A stretch of DNA of 64,000 nucleotides from Streptomyces sp. NBC_00820 (GTDB taxonomy: Bacteria; Actinomycetota; Actinomycetes; Streptomycetales; Streptomycetaceae). Under the pieces are notes generated by a model. It was not told where the DNA came from and searched no databases. It worked only from the letters and a program-made list of their open reading frames with translations. The position numbers were made by a program, and so were the translations under genes. Shown here piece after piece: positions 19,353 through 28,188 of this stretch; position 1 is the stretch's first letter, and every line of letters starts with the position of its first letter. The stretch lies in assembly GCF_036347055.1 (NCBI RefSeq), contig NZ_CP108882.1:3856501-3920500 (forward strand). Reading direction: 5' to 3'.

Positions 19353-19508
19353 ATGGCCGAATCCCCCAGCACCACGCCCGACCCCACCCAGGACCGCGAG
19401 ACCGACCAGCCCGCGAACATCAGAAGCCTGCCGCTGGCCGCCGCGTGCGGCTGCGGTTCGGGCTGCGGGTGCGGGTGCCAGTCGGGCGCTCCCTGCCAGT
19501 GCGGCTGA
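19353..19508 (+). CDS. 51-aa Cys/Gly-rich peptide (metallothionein-like)
   Basis: A polar, acidic N-terminal half (residues 1-25, many Asp/Glu/Thr/Pro) is followed by LPLAAA and a tail of seven Cys in 19 residues (32, 34, 38, 40, 42, 48, 50), arranged C-x-C-x3-C-x-C-x-C-x5-C-x-C with Gly, Ser and Gln between. The ribosome site GAGGAGG ends a few bases before ATG 19353, the best in the neighbourhood. No signal peptide. Such Cys-x-Cys density is typical of metallothioneins. It does not match the mycobacterial MymT or cyanobacterial SmtA patterns I know. A RiPP precursor with a Cys/Gly core is the alternative, but no modifying enzyme lies nearby. A hairpin terminator follows 21 nt later. Confidence 0.8.
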   Translation: MAESPSTTPDPTQDRETDQPANIRSLPLAAACGCGSGCGCGCQSGAPCQCG

Positions 19509-19529
19509 CGGCGAACGACGAACGACCCG

Positions 19530-19561
19530 CGAGGGGCCCCGGACGACTCCGGGGCCCCTCG
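19530..19561. terminator. Terminator after the Cys-rich peptide gene
   Basis: 14-bp perfect stem (19530-19543 with 19548-19561), loop CGAC. Convergent with the secreted-protein gene ending at 19592. Confidence 0.88.
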
Positions 19562-19591
19562 TCGTGGTGAAGGCGGACGAGACGGTGCGGG

Positions 19592-20200
19592 CTACGCCGG
19601 CTTGCCCGGGGTGCCGTTCTGCGGCCAGTACTCGAAGCCGTTGCCGTCGTACCAGTCGAGCCTGGTCTTGCCGCAGACGCCGCTGTGGAAGTCGAGGAAG
19701 TCCGGGTAGACGGCCTTGACCGACTTCTTGGCGAAGGTCACGGAGATCTCGGTGGTGACGGTGCCCCGCGCGGGAATCGTGCCCAGGGACACGGACGCCG
19801 AATTCCACAGCGGCAGCGAGCCGTTGGTCTTCTCGTTCCAGTGCAGGCTCATCTTGTGCCAGTGGCCCTTGCCGACGCGCCATTGCACGGCGGGGGCCGG
19901 CCCGCGGTTCTTCATGAGATCGCCTATGGCGAAGACGTACGTGGCCTTGGACAGCGCCACGCCCTCGGTGTTGTGCACACGCAGGCGCGCGTGGAGCGGC
20001 ACGCCGGAACGCCGCGCCGTGGGTACCGCGGACCCGGCTGCGTCGGACACCGTCACCGCCCCGTCCCGGCACTTGTACGCCCCGGCCGGCGCGGCGGCCC
20101 TCGGCTGGGCGGCCTCGGCCACGACGGTGTTGGCCAGAGCGCCGACGACGGCGACGACCGTCACCCCCAGGACCGCTCTACGGCGAACGCCGATCTTCAA
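19592..20200 (-). CDS. Secreted protein of unknown function
   Basis: About 202 aa from TTG 20200, chosen because GAGGGGG stands just upstream and the protein then begins with a textbook signal peptide (KIGVRRRAVLGVTVVAVVGA, cleavage near AEAA). ATG 20221 in the same frame is the alternative. The mature domain looks all-beta (LHARLRVHNTEGV, VSLGTIPARGTVTTEISVTF), with two Cys (in YKCRDG and GVCGKTR) likely disulphide-bonded. No catalytic motif seen and family not recognised. It is followed by the terminator at 19530-19561. Confidence 0.75.
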   Translation of the reverse strand: MKIGVRRRAVLGVTVVAVVGALANTVVAEAAQPRAAAPAGAYKCRDGAVTVSDAAGSAVPTARRSGVPLHARLRVHNTEGVALSKATYVFAIGDLMKNRGPAPAVQWRVGKGHWHKMSLHWNEKTNGSLPLWNSASVSLGTIPARGTVTTEISVTFAKKSVKAVYPDFLDFHSGVCGKTRLDWYDGNGFEYWPQNGTPGKPA

Positions 20201-20333
20201 TGTGTCCCCCTCATCTCTCATCCCCGAACTCTCATCTCCCCGATGAGAGACCGGCATCGTAGCGACGGCGATCTACGACGATTGCCTGCCTTCTCCCAAA
20301 GCCCGGCCAAGGAAAGGTCATGGCGGACGGTAA

Positions 20334-20416
20334 AAGCCCCCCGCCGCGAAGAACCCGCGGGCGGGGGCTTGAGAGGCGGTGCCTACTTCTTCTTGCCTTG
20401 GGTCTTGTCGGGGTCT
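20334..20416 (-). repeat. Displaced copy of the gpmA 3' end and its terminator
   Basis: On the minus strand this reads DKTQGKKK-stop followed by a hairpin (AAGCCCCC-type arms 20334-20344 and 20361-20370). It is about 75% identical over 80 bp to the true gpmA end at 21169-21250, which reads KNQGKKK-stop plus hairpin. The longest identical core is TACTTCTTCTTGCC. No full gene belongs to this copy. Upstream in frame it has only about 20 codons without similarity to gpmA. Confidence 0.7.
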
Positions 20417-20538
20417 CGGTGACCTGCGTTTCCCCTGCTCTGGGGCAGTGGGCACGTGAGCCCGCTGGTCGTCGTTGGCCATCATCGAGCGACCTCGGAC
20501 GGCCCAGGGACGGCCCAGCGTGGATCACAGGAGCAGCA

Positions 20539-21027
20539 TCAACTGACGGACGCGGCTCGCCACTGCGCAGTGATGCAGCCCTCTTCCATGTCCCACCACT
20601 CTTTGGCTACACCGTGGTTGAGGAGCTTTTGCACCTTGGCGAGATCGGCGGTGGGCGGGACGTCCAGGGCAACCATGCCGAACCGCTCTATGCCCTCGCC
20701 GTCGACTCCGAGTTCCTGAAACGCGTTGATCACGCTCTGCCGTGCGGCACCCGACCCGCCGTCACGGAACACGATGAGGCGGATGGTGCAGTTCTCCGAG
20801 CGGCGAACCACGTCGCCGGCCCATCGCACGCCTTCCTCGTCGGGCTCGGTTACCAGGATGTCCCCGCAAGCGATGCCACGGGCGAACCACGGGATGTTGT
20901 CGAGCCGTACGGTGCCGTCCCCCTGATCGACGGCCCACAGGCTCTCCACCGAGGCTGGGGGCCAGTTGTCTTCGACCTCAAGCCGGAAGTGCACCTTCAC
21001 GTACGGGACGCCGTCGGAAATCGTCAT
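20539..21027 (-). CDS. DUF4265-like protein of unknown function
   Basis: 162 aa from ATG 21027 (a longer frame starts at 21075 without better support). The region WAVDQGDGTVRLDNIPWFARGIACGDIL resembles the DUF4265 core, a small family of unknown role. No TM segment or signal. It lies alone between the two gpmA 3' ends and its third-position GC is lower than that of its neighbours, which suggests acquired DNA. The upstream gene on the same strand is gpmA, but the gpmA hairpin separates them. Confidence 0.7.
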   Translation of the reverse strand: MTISDGVPYVKVHFRLEVEDNWPPASVESLWAVDQGDGTVRLDNIPWFARGIACGDILVTEPDEEGVRWAGDVVRRSENCTIRLIVFRDGGSGAARQSVINAFQELGVDGEGIERFGMVALDVPPTADLAKVQKLLNHGVAKEWWDMEEGCITAQWRAASVS

Positions 21028-21168
21028 GCCGCCAAGGATGCCCAGCCCGGCAACGCCGGCCGCGGGCGGGTGCACAGGCGTATCGGCGCAGAGCGGAAGA
21101 CGGGGTCGCCTGCGCCTCGACCGGCGACAGCCAGCAAGCCATGACGGCGACGGCCCAGGCCCACGAGA

Positions 21169-21207
21169 AAGCCCCCTACCGGCGGAGAACCCGCAGGCAG
21201 GGGGCTT
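21169..21207 (-). terminator. gpmA terminator
   Basis: AAGCCCCCT (21169-21177) pairs with AGGGGGCTT (21199-21207), with a 21-nt loop that holds a weaker inner stem. Lies 13 nt after the gpmA stop. Confidence 0.8.
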
Positions 21208-21219
21208 GATCAGCAGGGC

Positions 21220-21981
21220 TTACTTCTTCTTGCCCTGGTTCTTGACCGCTTCGATGGCGGCCGCGGCCGCGTCGGGGTCGAGGTACTTGCCGCCGGGGGT
21301 CAGCGGCTTGAAGTCGGCGTCGAGCTCGTAGTAGAGCGGGATGCCGGTGGGGATGTTGAGGCCGGCGATGTCCTCGTCGGAGATGCCGTCCAGGTGCTTG
21401 ACCAGGGCGCGCAGGCTGTTGCCGTGGGCGGCGACGAGGACCGTGCGGCCGTCGAGGAGGTCCGGGACGATGTTGTCGTACCAGTAGGGCAGCATGCGGC
21501 CCACGACGTCCTTGAGGCACTCCGTCTGCGGGCGCAGCTCCGGCGGGAGCGAGGCGTAGCGGGCGTCGTCGAACTGGGAGTACTCGGCGTCGCGCGGGAG
21601 CGGGGGCGGCGGGGTGTCGTAGGAGCGGCGCCAGAGCATGAACTGCTCCTCGCCGTACTGGGCCAGCGTCTCCGCCTTGTCCTTGCCCTGGAGGGCGCCG
21701 TAGTGGCGCTCGTTCAGGCGCCAGCTGCGGTTGACCGGGATCCAGTGGCGGTCCGCGGCCTCCAGCGACAGCTGGGCCGTGCGGATCGCGCGCTTCTGGA
21801 GCGACGTGTGGACCACGTCGGGCAGCAGGCCGGCGTCCTTGAGCAGCTCACCGCCGCGGACCGCCTCCTTCTCGCCCTTCTCGTTGAGGTTGACGTCCAC
21901 CCAGCCGGTGAACAGGTTCTTCGCGTTCCACTCGCTCTCGCCGTGGCGGAGGAGGATCAGCTTGTACGGTGCGTCGGCCAT
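21220..21981 (-). CDS. gpmA: 2,3-bisphosphoglycerate-dependent phosphoglycerate mutase
   Basis: Glycolytic/gluconeogenic enzyme interconverting 3- and 2-phosphoglycerate, 253 aa. The phosphohistidine is in the signature [12 protein letters not shown] (residues 8-19), the second catalytic His is in [11 protein letters not shown], and the Glu is in [10 protein letters not shown]. Length is normal for the dPGM family. ATG 21981 is the family start. The very 3' end (QGKKK) is duplicated about 0.83 kb downstream. It is divergent from the MFS gene across 183 bp. Confidence 0.96.
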   Translation of the reverse strand: MADAPYKLILLRHGESEWNAKNLFTGWVDVNLNEKGEKEAVRGGELLKDAGLLPDVVHTSLQKRAIRTAQLSLEAADRHWIPVNRSWRLNERHYGALQGKDKAETLAQYGEEQFMLWRRSYDTPPPPLPRDAEYSQFDDARYASLPPELRPQTECLKDVVGRMLPYWYDNIVPDLLDGRTVLVAAHGNSLRALVKHLDGISDEDIAGLNIPTGIPLYYELDADFKPLTPGGKYLDPDAAAAAIEAVKNQGKKK

Positions 21982-22164
21982 GACTGAGAGCGTAATCGAC
22001 GCTTTCGGCCCGCTGTCCGGGGCGCCCGGCGGACGGACGTTTGACGCCATCTGTTAATCCGGTGGCCCCGGACGGACCTGGACGAGTAAGTTGCGCATGC
22101 CGCTTGAGACACTTACCGCGCGCCGTGTGACGACGGTGCCGTGCACCCGTGGGGGGTCCCGTCC

Positions 22165-23541
22165 ATGCCCGTCGAGTCCGTTGCGTCCGTCGCGCCCGTC
22201 GAACGCTTTCGCAGAGCCGCCCGGGACAGCGTCTCGGGACTGCCCCGCGCGTTCTGGTGGCTGTGGGCCAGCACCCTCGTCAACCGGCTCGGCGCCTTCG
22301 TCGCCACCTTCATGGCGCTGTACCTGACCATGGACCGCGGCTACAGCGCGTCGTACGCCGGTCTCGTCGCCTCCCTGCACGGGCTCGGCGGGGTCGTCTC
22401 CGCGCTGGGTTCCGGGGTCATGGCGGACCGGCTCGGGCGGCGGCCGACCATGCTCATCGCGCAGACCTCCACCGCCGGGGCCGTCGCGCTGCTCGGCTTC
22501 ATGCACGACCCCGTCGCCATCGCCGCCGTCGCCTTCCTGGTCGGCCTGGCCTCCAACGCCTCGCGGCCCGCCGTGCAGGCGATGATGGCCGACATCGTCC
22601 GGCCCGAGGACCGGGTGCGGGCGTTCTCGCTGAACTACTGGGCGATCAACCTCGGCTTCGCCGTCTCCTCCATGGGCGCCGGGTTCATCGCGGAGTTCAG
22701 CTATCTCGCCGGGTTCCTCATCGAGGCCGGGATGACGCTGGTCTGCGCGATCGTCGTCTTCCTCAAGCTGCCCGAGTCGCGGCCCGCCCCGGCGGCCAAG
22801 GACGCGGACGGCGCGAGCGTCGGGCTCGGGACCGTGCTGCGCGACGGGCGGTACATGGCCGTCGTCGGACTGTCCTTCCTCGTCGCCCTCGTCTTCCAGC
22901 AGGGCTCGGTCGGACTGCCGGTGGCCATGGGCCGCGCCGGGTTCTCGGCCGCCGACTACGGCCTGGCCATCGGCGTCAACGGTGTTCTGATCGTCGCCCT
23001 GCAGATCCCGGTCACCCGCTTCATCGAGCACCGCGACCCGCGCAGGCTGCTGGTCATCTCCTCGGTTCTCGCGGGCTACGGCTTCGGGCTCACCGCCTTC
23101 GCCGGGTCGGTCGGCGTCTTCGCCCTCACCGTGTGCGTGTGGACCCTCGCCGAGATCGTCAACGCGCCGACCCAGACCGGGCTCGTCGTACGGCTGTCGC
23201 CGGTGCACGGCCGCGGGCGCTACCAGGGCATGTACAGCCTGTCCTGGTCGGCCGCCGCCCTCGTCGCCCCCCTCATGTCCGGCGCCGTCATCGACCACCT
23301 CGGGGCGGCGTGGCTGTGGGGGATGTGCGCGGCCGTGGGGACGGCGGCGGGGCTCGGCTACGCGGTGCTCATGCGGGGGCTGCCGCAGGAGGGGCCGGCG
23401 AGGAGCGGGGGCGCGGAGAGCGGCCCGGCGTCGGAGGCCGAATCCGGGGCCGGTTCCGGGGCCAGTTCCGGGGCCGAGGCCGGTTCCGGGACCAGGACCG
23501 GGGCCGAGGCCGGTTCCGGGGCCGAGGTGCTGGCGGGCTGA
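22165..23541 (+). CDS. MFS transporter
   Basis: 458 aa with about 12 predicted TM helices, beginning with WLWASTLVNRLGAFVATFMA. The MFS motif A-like loop GVMADRLGRRPTM lies between TM2 and TM3. The last ~40 residues are a Gly/Ser/Glu/Ala repeat (SGAGSG, EAGSG) from a DNA tandem repeat, and the stop codon itself lies inside a 16-bp duplication (GAGGTGCTGGCGGGCT twice, 23525-23556). ATG 22165 has GGGGGG upstream. The drug or metabolite carried is unknown. It is divergent from gpmA. Confidence 0.85.
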   Translation: MPVESVASVAPVERFRRAARDSVSGLPRAFWWLWASTLVNRLGAFVATFMALYLTMDRGYSASYAGLVASLHGLGGVVSALGSGVMADRLGRRPTMLIAQTSTAGAVALLGFMHDPVAIAAVAFLVGLASNASRPAVQAMMADIVRPEDRVRAFSLNYWAINLGFAVSSMGAGFIAEFSYLAGFLIEAGMTLVCAIVVFLKLPESRPAPAAKDADGASVGLGTVLRDGRYMAVVGLSFLVALVFQQGSVGLPVAMGRAGFSAADYGLAIGVNGVLIVALQIPVTRFIEHRDPRRLLVISSVLAGYGFGLTAFAGSVGVFALTVCVWTLAEIVNAPTQTGLVVRLSPVHGRGRYQGMYSLSWSAAALVAPLMSGAVIDHLGAAWLWGMCAAVGTAAGLGYAVLMRGLPQEGPARSGGAESGPASEAESGAGSGASSGAEAGSGTRTGAEAGSGAEVLAG

Positions 23542-23587
23542 GGTGCTGGCGGGCTGAGGGCGCTTCACAGGCTTCCCTCCCGCTTCC

Positions 23588-24013
23588 TCACGGGTGCATC
23601 CGCGCCCCCTTGAGCACCTTGTCCACCCCGTTGCGCGGTCCGTACACCGCCAGCCCCACGACGTCGAGGTCCGCCGTCGGCACGGCCCGCACCGCCGCGC
23701 GGTTGTCGCGGTCGTTGCCCGTGGCGAAGAGGTCGGCGGTGAAGACCGCGCGGGGCAGCTCGCGGGACAGGGCCCGGCCGTGGGCCGCCTTCAGGGTCTC
23801 CTTCGTGCCCTCGAAGACCAGCACCGGCTGGCGGAACATCGGCAGGTAGGGGACGCCGTCCGCGTCCTCGTACGGCTCGCCGACCACCTCGGGCACCTGG
23901 CTGCCCAGGCCGCTGACCAGGAAGGCGGTGACGTTCAGGCGCTGCCAGGGTTCGAGGTCCTCGCGGAGCAGGACGACGATCTTCGTGTCGAAACGCGGGG
24001 GCTGTTCGTTCAT
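23588..24013 (-). CDS. DUF2000-family protein
   Basis: 141 aa. The sequence FDTKIVVLLREDLEPWQRLNVTAF and GVPYLPMFRQPVLVFEG match the small DUF2000 family, alpha/beta proteins of unknown function. No membrane segment. ATG 24013 is the natural start; an open frame continues into the divergent gene but without coding character. It is divergently transcribed from the AraC regulator with only 49 bp between them, so it is a likely target of that regulator. Confidence 0.8.
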   Translation of the reverse strand: MNEQPPRFDTKIVVLLREDLEPWQRLNVTAFLVSGLGSQVPEVVGEPYEDADGVPYLPMFRQPVLVFEGTKETLKAAHGRALSRELPRAVFTADLFATGNDRDNRAAVRAVPTADLDVVGLAVYGPRNGVDKVLKGARMHP

Positions 24014-24062
24014 GCACCGAGACTGCCGACCACCGGCCGCCACGGTCTTGTACGTTCTTTGC

Positions 24063-24887
24063 GTGGCCGCCGAACAGCCCGAAGTGTCCGCCTGGCGCCC
24101 GCGCGTCCCGGGTGTCGTGGAGGTCTTCCACGCCCACTTCACCGAGTACGCCTACCCGATGCACGTCCACGACGCCTGGACGCTGCTGATCGTCGACGAC
24201 GGCGCCGTACGGTACGACCTGGACCGGCACGAGCACGGCACCCCGCACGACACCGTCTCCCTGCTGCCGCCGCACGTGCCGCACAACGGCTCCCCCGCCA
24301 CCGAGCACGGTTTCCGCAAGCGCGTCGTCTATCTCGACGCCACCCGCCTCAGCCACGACCTCATCGGGCGTGCCGTCGACGGCCCCGATCTGCGCGACCC
24401 CGTACTGCGGCTGCGCGTCGGGCAGTTGCACCGTGTGCTCGCGCTCCCGGGCGAGGAACTGGAAGCCGAGAGCAGGCTGACGCTCGTCGGGGAGCGACTG
24501 CGCGGGCACCTCCGGGGCCGGGTGGGCGGCGGGGAGGGCCGGCGCGATCCCGGCCTCGCGCACTCCCTGCGCGAACTCCTCGACGACCGTGTCTCCGAGG
24601 GGCTCACGCTGGACGAGGCCGCGCGGCTGCTGAACGCCCATCCCGCCCATCTGGTACGGGCGTTCAGCACCGCCTACGGCATCGCCCCGCACCAGTACCT
24701 GACGTCACGCCGGATCGGCCGGGCGCGCCGGCTGCTGCTGGACGGGCTGGCTCCCGGCGAGGTGGCGGCGGTGGCCGGGTTCTACGACCAGGCGCATCTC
24801 ACGCGGCACTTCAAGAAGCTGGTGGGCGTGACGCCGGGGCGTTACCGGGGGGCCGGCCCGCGGGGAGAGCGGCGCCGCGTCACTTGA
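24063..24887 (+). CDS. AraC-family transcriptional regulator
   Basis: 274 aa. An N-terminal cupin-like effector domain (about 10-150, YPMHVHDAWTLLIVDDG with its His pair) is followed by two HTH motifs typical of AraC (LTLDEAARLLNAHPAHLVRAF and GEVAAVAGFYDQAHLTRHFK, near 185 and 235). GTG 24063 is used; it is close to the divergent DUF2000 start. The 3' end overlaps the opposing truncated gene by 8 bp. Likely to regulate itself and the DUF2000 gene. Confidence 0.87.
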   Translation: MAAEQPEVSAWRPRVPGVVEVFHAHFTEYAYPMHVHDAWTLLIVDDGAVRYDLDRHEHGTPHDTVSLLPPHVPHNGSPATEHGFRKRVVYLDATRLSHDLIGRAVDGPDLRDPVLRLRVGQLHRVLALPGEELEAESRLTLVGERLRGHLRGRVGGGEGRRDPGLAHSLRELLDDRVSEGLTLDEAARLLNAHPAHLVRAFSTAYGIAPHQYLTSRRIGRARRLLLDGLAPGEVAAVAGFYDQAHLTRHFKKLVGVTPGRYRGAGPRGERRRVT

Positions 24888-25239
24888 CGTCGACGTAGTC
24901 GCCGGCGGCGGTCGCGCCGCCCGTCGTGGAGGTCTCGCCGAAGGTCCAGCGCAAGTAGCCGTCGGCGGCGGCGGTGACCGTGGTCTTCAGGGAGCCCGCG
25001 GAGTCGGCGCTCACGGTCTTGACGGTCGAGCAGGTGCTCGTACCCGCCTTGCGGAACTGGAGCTTGGCCGCCTTGCCGCCGAAGCCGGTGTACGTGTGCC
25101 GCACCCAGTCGGCGCGGGTGATCCTGCCGGTCACGGCGAGCCTCTTGCCCTTGACGACGGGCTCCGGCGAGGCGTTGACCGTCACCTTCGCCGCGCGCTT
25201 GACCTGCGCGGTGCCGAGTCCGGGCCACCAGCGGCCCAC
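24880..25239 (-). pseudogene. Truncated secreted-protein gene (C-terminal part only)
   Basis: About 119 codons in a frame with good bias: the beta-rich stretch VTVNASPEPVVKGKRLAVTG, a conserved-looking WVRHTYTGFGGKAA, two short strands and the end GDYVDVK. It resembles the C-terminal domain of Streptomyces secreted calcium-binding-type proteins. There is no signal peptide, no ribosome site at the only candidate start (GTG 25239), and the frame runs into the 3' flank of the ybjN-like gene. I read it as a remnant that lost its 5' half; a very short functional protein is less likely. Confidence 0.6.
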
Positions 25240-25262
25240 TGCCAGGGGAGAACGCGGGCCGG

Positions 25263-25763
25263 TCAGTCCGCCGGACGCTGGATCAGGTGGCTGAAGGCGT
25301 CGAGGTTGCGGGTGGACTCGCCGCGGGAGACCCGCCACGCGTACTCCTTGCGGATCGCGGAGGCGAAGCCCAGCTCCAGGAGGGTGTTGAAGGCGCCGTC
25401 GGCGGCCTCCAGGACCTGGCCGAGGAGGCGGTCGATCTCCTCGGCGGTGACGGCGGCCAGGGGCAGGCGCGCGGTGACGTAGATGTCGCCGAGGCTGTCG
25501 ACGGCGTAACTGATGCCGTACAGCTTGAGGTTGCGCTCCAGCAGCCAGCGGTGGACGGCGGCCTCGTTCTCGTCGGGGTGGCGGACGACGAAGGCGTTGA
25601 GGGAGAGGGTGTGGCGGCCCACGAGGAGCGAGACGGTCGTGGAGAGCTTGTGGGTGCCGGGGAGCTTGACGACGTACGTGCCGGGCCGCGGGCTCTCCCA
25701 CTCCAGTTCGGCGTCCTTCAGCGCGTCCTCGACGACCTGCGCGGTCTTCTCGACATCACCCAT
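25263..25763 (-). CDS. YbjN-domain protein
   Basis: 166 aa, single YbjN domain (type III secretion chaperone-like fold), with the motif [25 protein letters not shown] and [16 protein letters not shown]. Many actinobacteria encode it next to mshA; the function is not known. ATG 25763 overlaps the mshA stop by 8 nt, so it is co-translated with it. Confidence 0.88.
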   Translation of the reverse strand: MGDVEKTAQVVEDALKDAELEWESPRPGTYVVKLPGTHKLSTTVSLLVGRHTLSLNAFVVRHPDENEAAVHRWLLERNLKLYGISYAVDSLGDIYVTARLPLAAVTAEEIDRLLGQVLEAADGAFNTLLELGFASAIRKEYAWRVSRGESTRNLDAFSHLIQRPAD

Positions 25764-27132
25764 GCTGGGAGCGTACGCGACGGCGGTGGGCCTGGGTCGC
25801 GGCGGTGTAGACGTCGGCGGTGGCGGCCGCCGAGGCGTCCCAGCCGAAGGCCCGCGCGTGCGCGGCGGCGGCCGCGCCCATGGTCGTCGCGAGGGACGGG
25901 TCGTCGGCGAAGCGGCGCAGCACGCGCGCGTAGTCGGCGGGGTCGTGGCCCTGGACGAGGAAGCCGGTGACGCCGTCGCGCACGGCCACCGGGAGACCGC
26001 CGACCGAGGCGGCGAGCACCGGCGTGCCGGCCGCCTGGGCCTCTATGGCGACCAGGCCGAAGGACTCGCTGTAGGAGGGCATGACCAGTACGGACGCGGC
26101 ACGGAACCAGTCGGCGAGCTGCTCCTGCCCGACCGGCGGCCGGAACCGTACGACGTCGGCGATGCCGAGCCGCGCGGCGAGCTTCTGCAGCCCTTCCGGC
26201 TTGGCCAGACCGCTGCCGCTGGGTCCGCCGACGACCGGTACGACGATCCGGGAGCGCAGTTCCGGGCGCTCGTCCAGCAGAACGGCGACCGCCCGCAGCA
26301 GGAGGTCGGGCGCCTTGAGGGGCTGTATGCGGCCGGCGAAGAGCGGGATCAGGGCGTCCTGGGGCAGGCCGAGGCGGGCCCGGGCTGCGGCCCGGGCGTC
26401 CGCGGACGTGGCCGCCACGAGCGAGCCCGAGCCCTGGGGGACGGGGCGGAAGCGGTCGAGGTTCACGCCGGGATGGACCACCGCGACCCGGGAGCGGTCG
26501 GCCGTGTAGTGCCGGACCAGCTCGTCGGCCTCCTCGGCGGTGTTGGCGATGAGCCGGTCGGCCGCGGCGACGATCTGGGTCTCGCCGATGACGCGGGCGG
26601 CGGGCTCGGGGGTGTCGCCGTCGGCCAGGCTGGCGTTCTTGACCTTGGCCATGGTGTGCATGGCGTGCACCAGGGGCACGCCCCAGCGCTGAGCGGCGAG
26701 CCAGCCGACGTGGCCGGAGAGCCAGTAGTGCGAGTGGACGAGGTCGTAGTAGCCGGGGCGGTGGCCGGCCCAGGCCTGCATCACGCCGTGCGTGAAGGCG
26801 CACAGCTGGGCGGGCAGGTCCTCCTTGGCCAGGCCCTCGTAGGGGCCGGCGTCGACGTGCCGGACGAGGACACCGGGGGCGAGCGGGACCGTGGGCGGCA
26901 GGTCGCCTGCCGTGGCCCGGGTGAAGATCTCGACCTCGATGTTGATCGCGGCCAGCCGCTGGGCCAGCTCCACGATGTAGACGTTCATGCCGCCCGCGTC
27001 GCCGGTGCCGGGCTGGTGGAGCGGTGAGGTGTGCACGGAGAGCATGGCGACCCGGCGGGGCCGGCGGAGCAGTCGCAGCCGTGCGGGGGCCGCGGGGGAG
27101 CGACGCCCGAGCCTGCTGACGTACTGGCTCAC
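25756..27132 (-). CDS. mshA: D-inositol-3-phosphate glycosyltransferase MshA
   Basis: First enzyme of mycothiol synthesis: transfers GlcNAc from UDP-GlcNAc to 1L-myo-inositol 1-phosphate. 458 aa, GT-B fold, family GT4. The acceptor-binding GGMNVYI loop is near residue 50, and the donor-site E-x7-E is in [16 protein letters not shown] near 350. GTG 27132 has AAGGAGG upstream. It forms an operon with the ybjN-like gene. The pathway partner mshD is in this window at 62422; mshB and mshC are not. Confidence 0.95.
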   Translation of the reverse strand: MSQYVSRLGRRSPAAPARLRLLRRPRRVAMLSVHTSPLHQPGTGDAGGMNVYIVELAQRLAAINIEVEIFTRATAGDLPPTVPLAPGVLVRHVDAGPYEGLAKEDLPAQLCAFTHGVMQAWAGHRPGYYDLVHSHYWLSGHVGWLAAQRWGVPLVHAMHTMAKVKNASLADGDTPEPAARVIGETQIVAAADRLIANTAEEADELVRHYTADRSRVAVVHPGVNLDRFRPVPQGSGSLVAATSADARAAARARLGLPQDALIPLFAGRIQPLKAPDLLLRAVAVLLDERPELRSRIVVPVVGGPSGSGLAKPEGLQKLAARLGIADVVRFRPPVGQEQLADWFRAASVLVMPSYSESFGLVAIEAQAAGTPVLAASVGGLPVAVRDGVTGFLVQGHDPADYARVLRRFADDPSLATTMGAAAAAHARAFGWDASAAATADVYTAATQAHRRRVRSQHG

Positions 27133-27320
27133 GTGGCGTCCTCCTTGCTGCGGGCATGCCTGCCGGAGGGTCGTCCGTGCCCTCCAAGGGGGTGCAACAG
27201 CGGATGGGGGCCCTGCCATTTCCCGATCAAGCGGCTTTACCGAATCATGACCGTTTCTCGCTCAACCGTTCGATCCGGTCGCGCGTGGGGGCGCCCCCGC
27301 TCCCGCTTACCCTCGAAGGC

Positions 27321-28172
27321 ATGGCAGCCCGCGCGACGTCCCTCCCCCACTCTCGGCTCCGCAAGGCCGGGGGGACCCCCGTAGTGGGAACGGTGACGCG
27401 CGGGACCACCAACCCCAACCGGCTCCGCCGCATGGACCGCTGGATCGCCGCCACGCACGGCGCCGAACTGCGGCGCGCGGCCGACCCGGTGGCCGTGGAC
27501 CTCGGGTACGGCGCCGCACCCTGGACCGCCGTCGAACTGCTCGCCCGGCTGCGCACGGTGGCCCCTCACGCGCGCGTGGTCGGCGTGGAGATCGAACCGG
27601 AACGGGTCGCCGCGGCCCGGCCGTACGAGCGCGAGGGGCTGACCTTCCGGCACGGCGGCTTCGAGGTCCCCGTCCCCGGACGCCCGGCGCTCATCCGGGC
27701 CGCCAACGTGCTGCGCCAGTACGACGAGGAGCAGGTCGCCGCCGTGTGGGAGCGGCTGTGCGCGCGGCTCACCCCGGCCGGCGGCGGCTCACGCGGCGGG
27801 CTGTTGGTCGAGGGGACGTGCGACGAGATCGGGCGGCGGCACGTGTGGGTGGCGCTCGGCCCGGAGGGTCCGCGCACGGTGACCTTCGCGACCCGGCTGG
27901 GCTCGCTGGAACGGCCGTCCGACCTGGCCGAACGGCTGCCGAAGGCGCTCATCCACCGCAATGTGCCCGGCGAGGCGGTGCACGCCTTCCTGCGCGACTT
28001 CGACCGCGCCTGGGCGGCCGCCGCGCCCTACGCCTCCTACGGCGCCCGCCAGCGCTGGATCCGCGCGGTCCGCGACCTGCGGGCCGACTGGCCGGTGACG
28101 GACGGGCCGTCCCGCTGGCGGCAGGGCGAAGTCACGGTGACGTGGGAGGCGTTGGCGCCGGGCACCCGCTGA
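27321..28172 (+). CDS. Class I SAM-dependent methyltransferase-like protein
   Basis: 283 aa from ATG 27321. The SAM-binding motif I is VAVDLGYGAAPWTAVEL and the following acidic strand end is VVGVEIEPERV. No substrate-specific motif recognised. The first ~24 codons are made of a palindromic mini-repeat (27342-27388), so the true start may be GTG 27393, which begins right before the conserved domain and has GGGAAC upstream. It is divergent from mshA across 188 bp. A 9-bp tandem repeat begins 17 nt after the stop. Confidence 0.8.
   Translation: MAARATSLPHSRLRKAGGTPVVGTVTRGTTNPNRLRRMDRWIAATHGAELRRAADPVAVDLGYGAAPWTAVELLARLRTVAPHARVVGVEIEPERVAAARPYEREGLTFRHGGFEVPVPGRPALIRAANVLRQYDEEQVAAVWERLCARLTPAGGGSRGGLLVEGTCDEIGRRHVWVALGPEGPRTVTFATRLGSLERPSDLAERLPKALIHRNVPGEAVHAFLRDFDRAWAAAAPYASYGARQRWIRAVRDLRADWPVTDGPSRWRQGEVTVTWEALAPGTR
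27342..27388. repeat. Palindromic mini-repeat at the 5' end of the methyltransferase gene
   Basis: CTCCCCCACT and AGTGGG at the ends, with CTCGGCT/AGGCCGGG inside and GGGGGGACCCCC near the right side. This is the common Streptomyces intergenic C/G mini-element, here within or just before a coding region. Confidence 0.65.
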
Positions 28173-28188
28173 GCCCGCCGGCCCGCCC

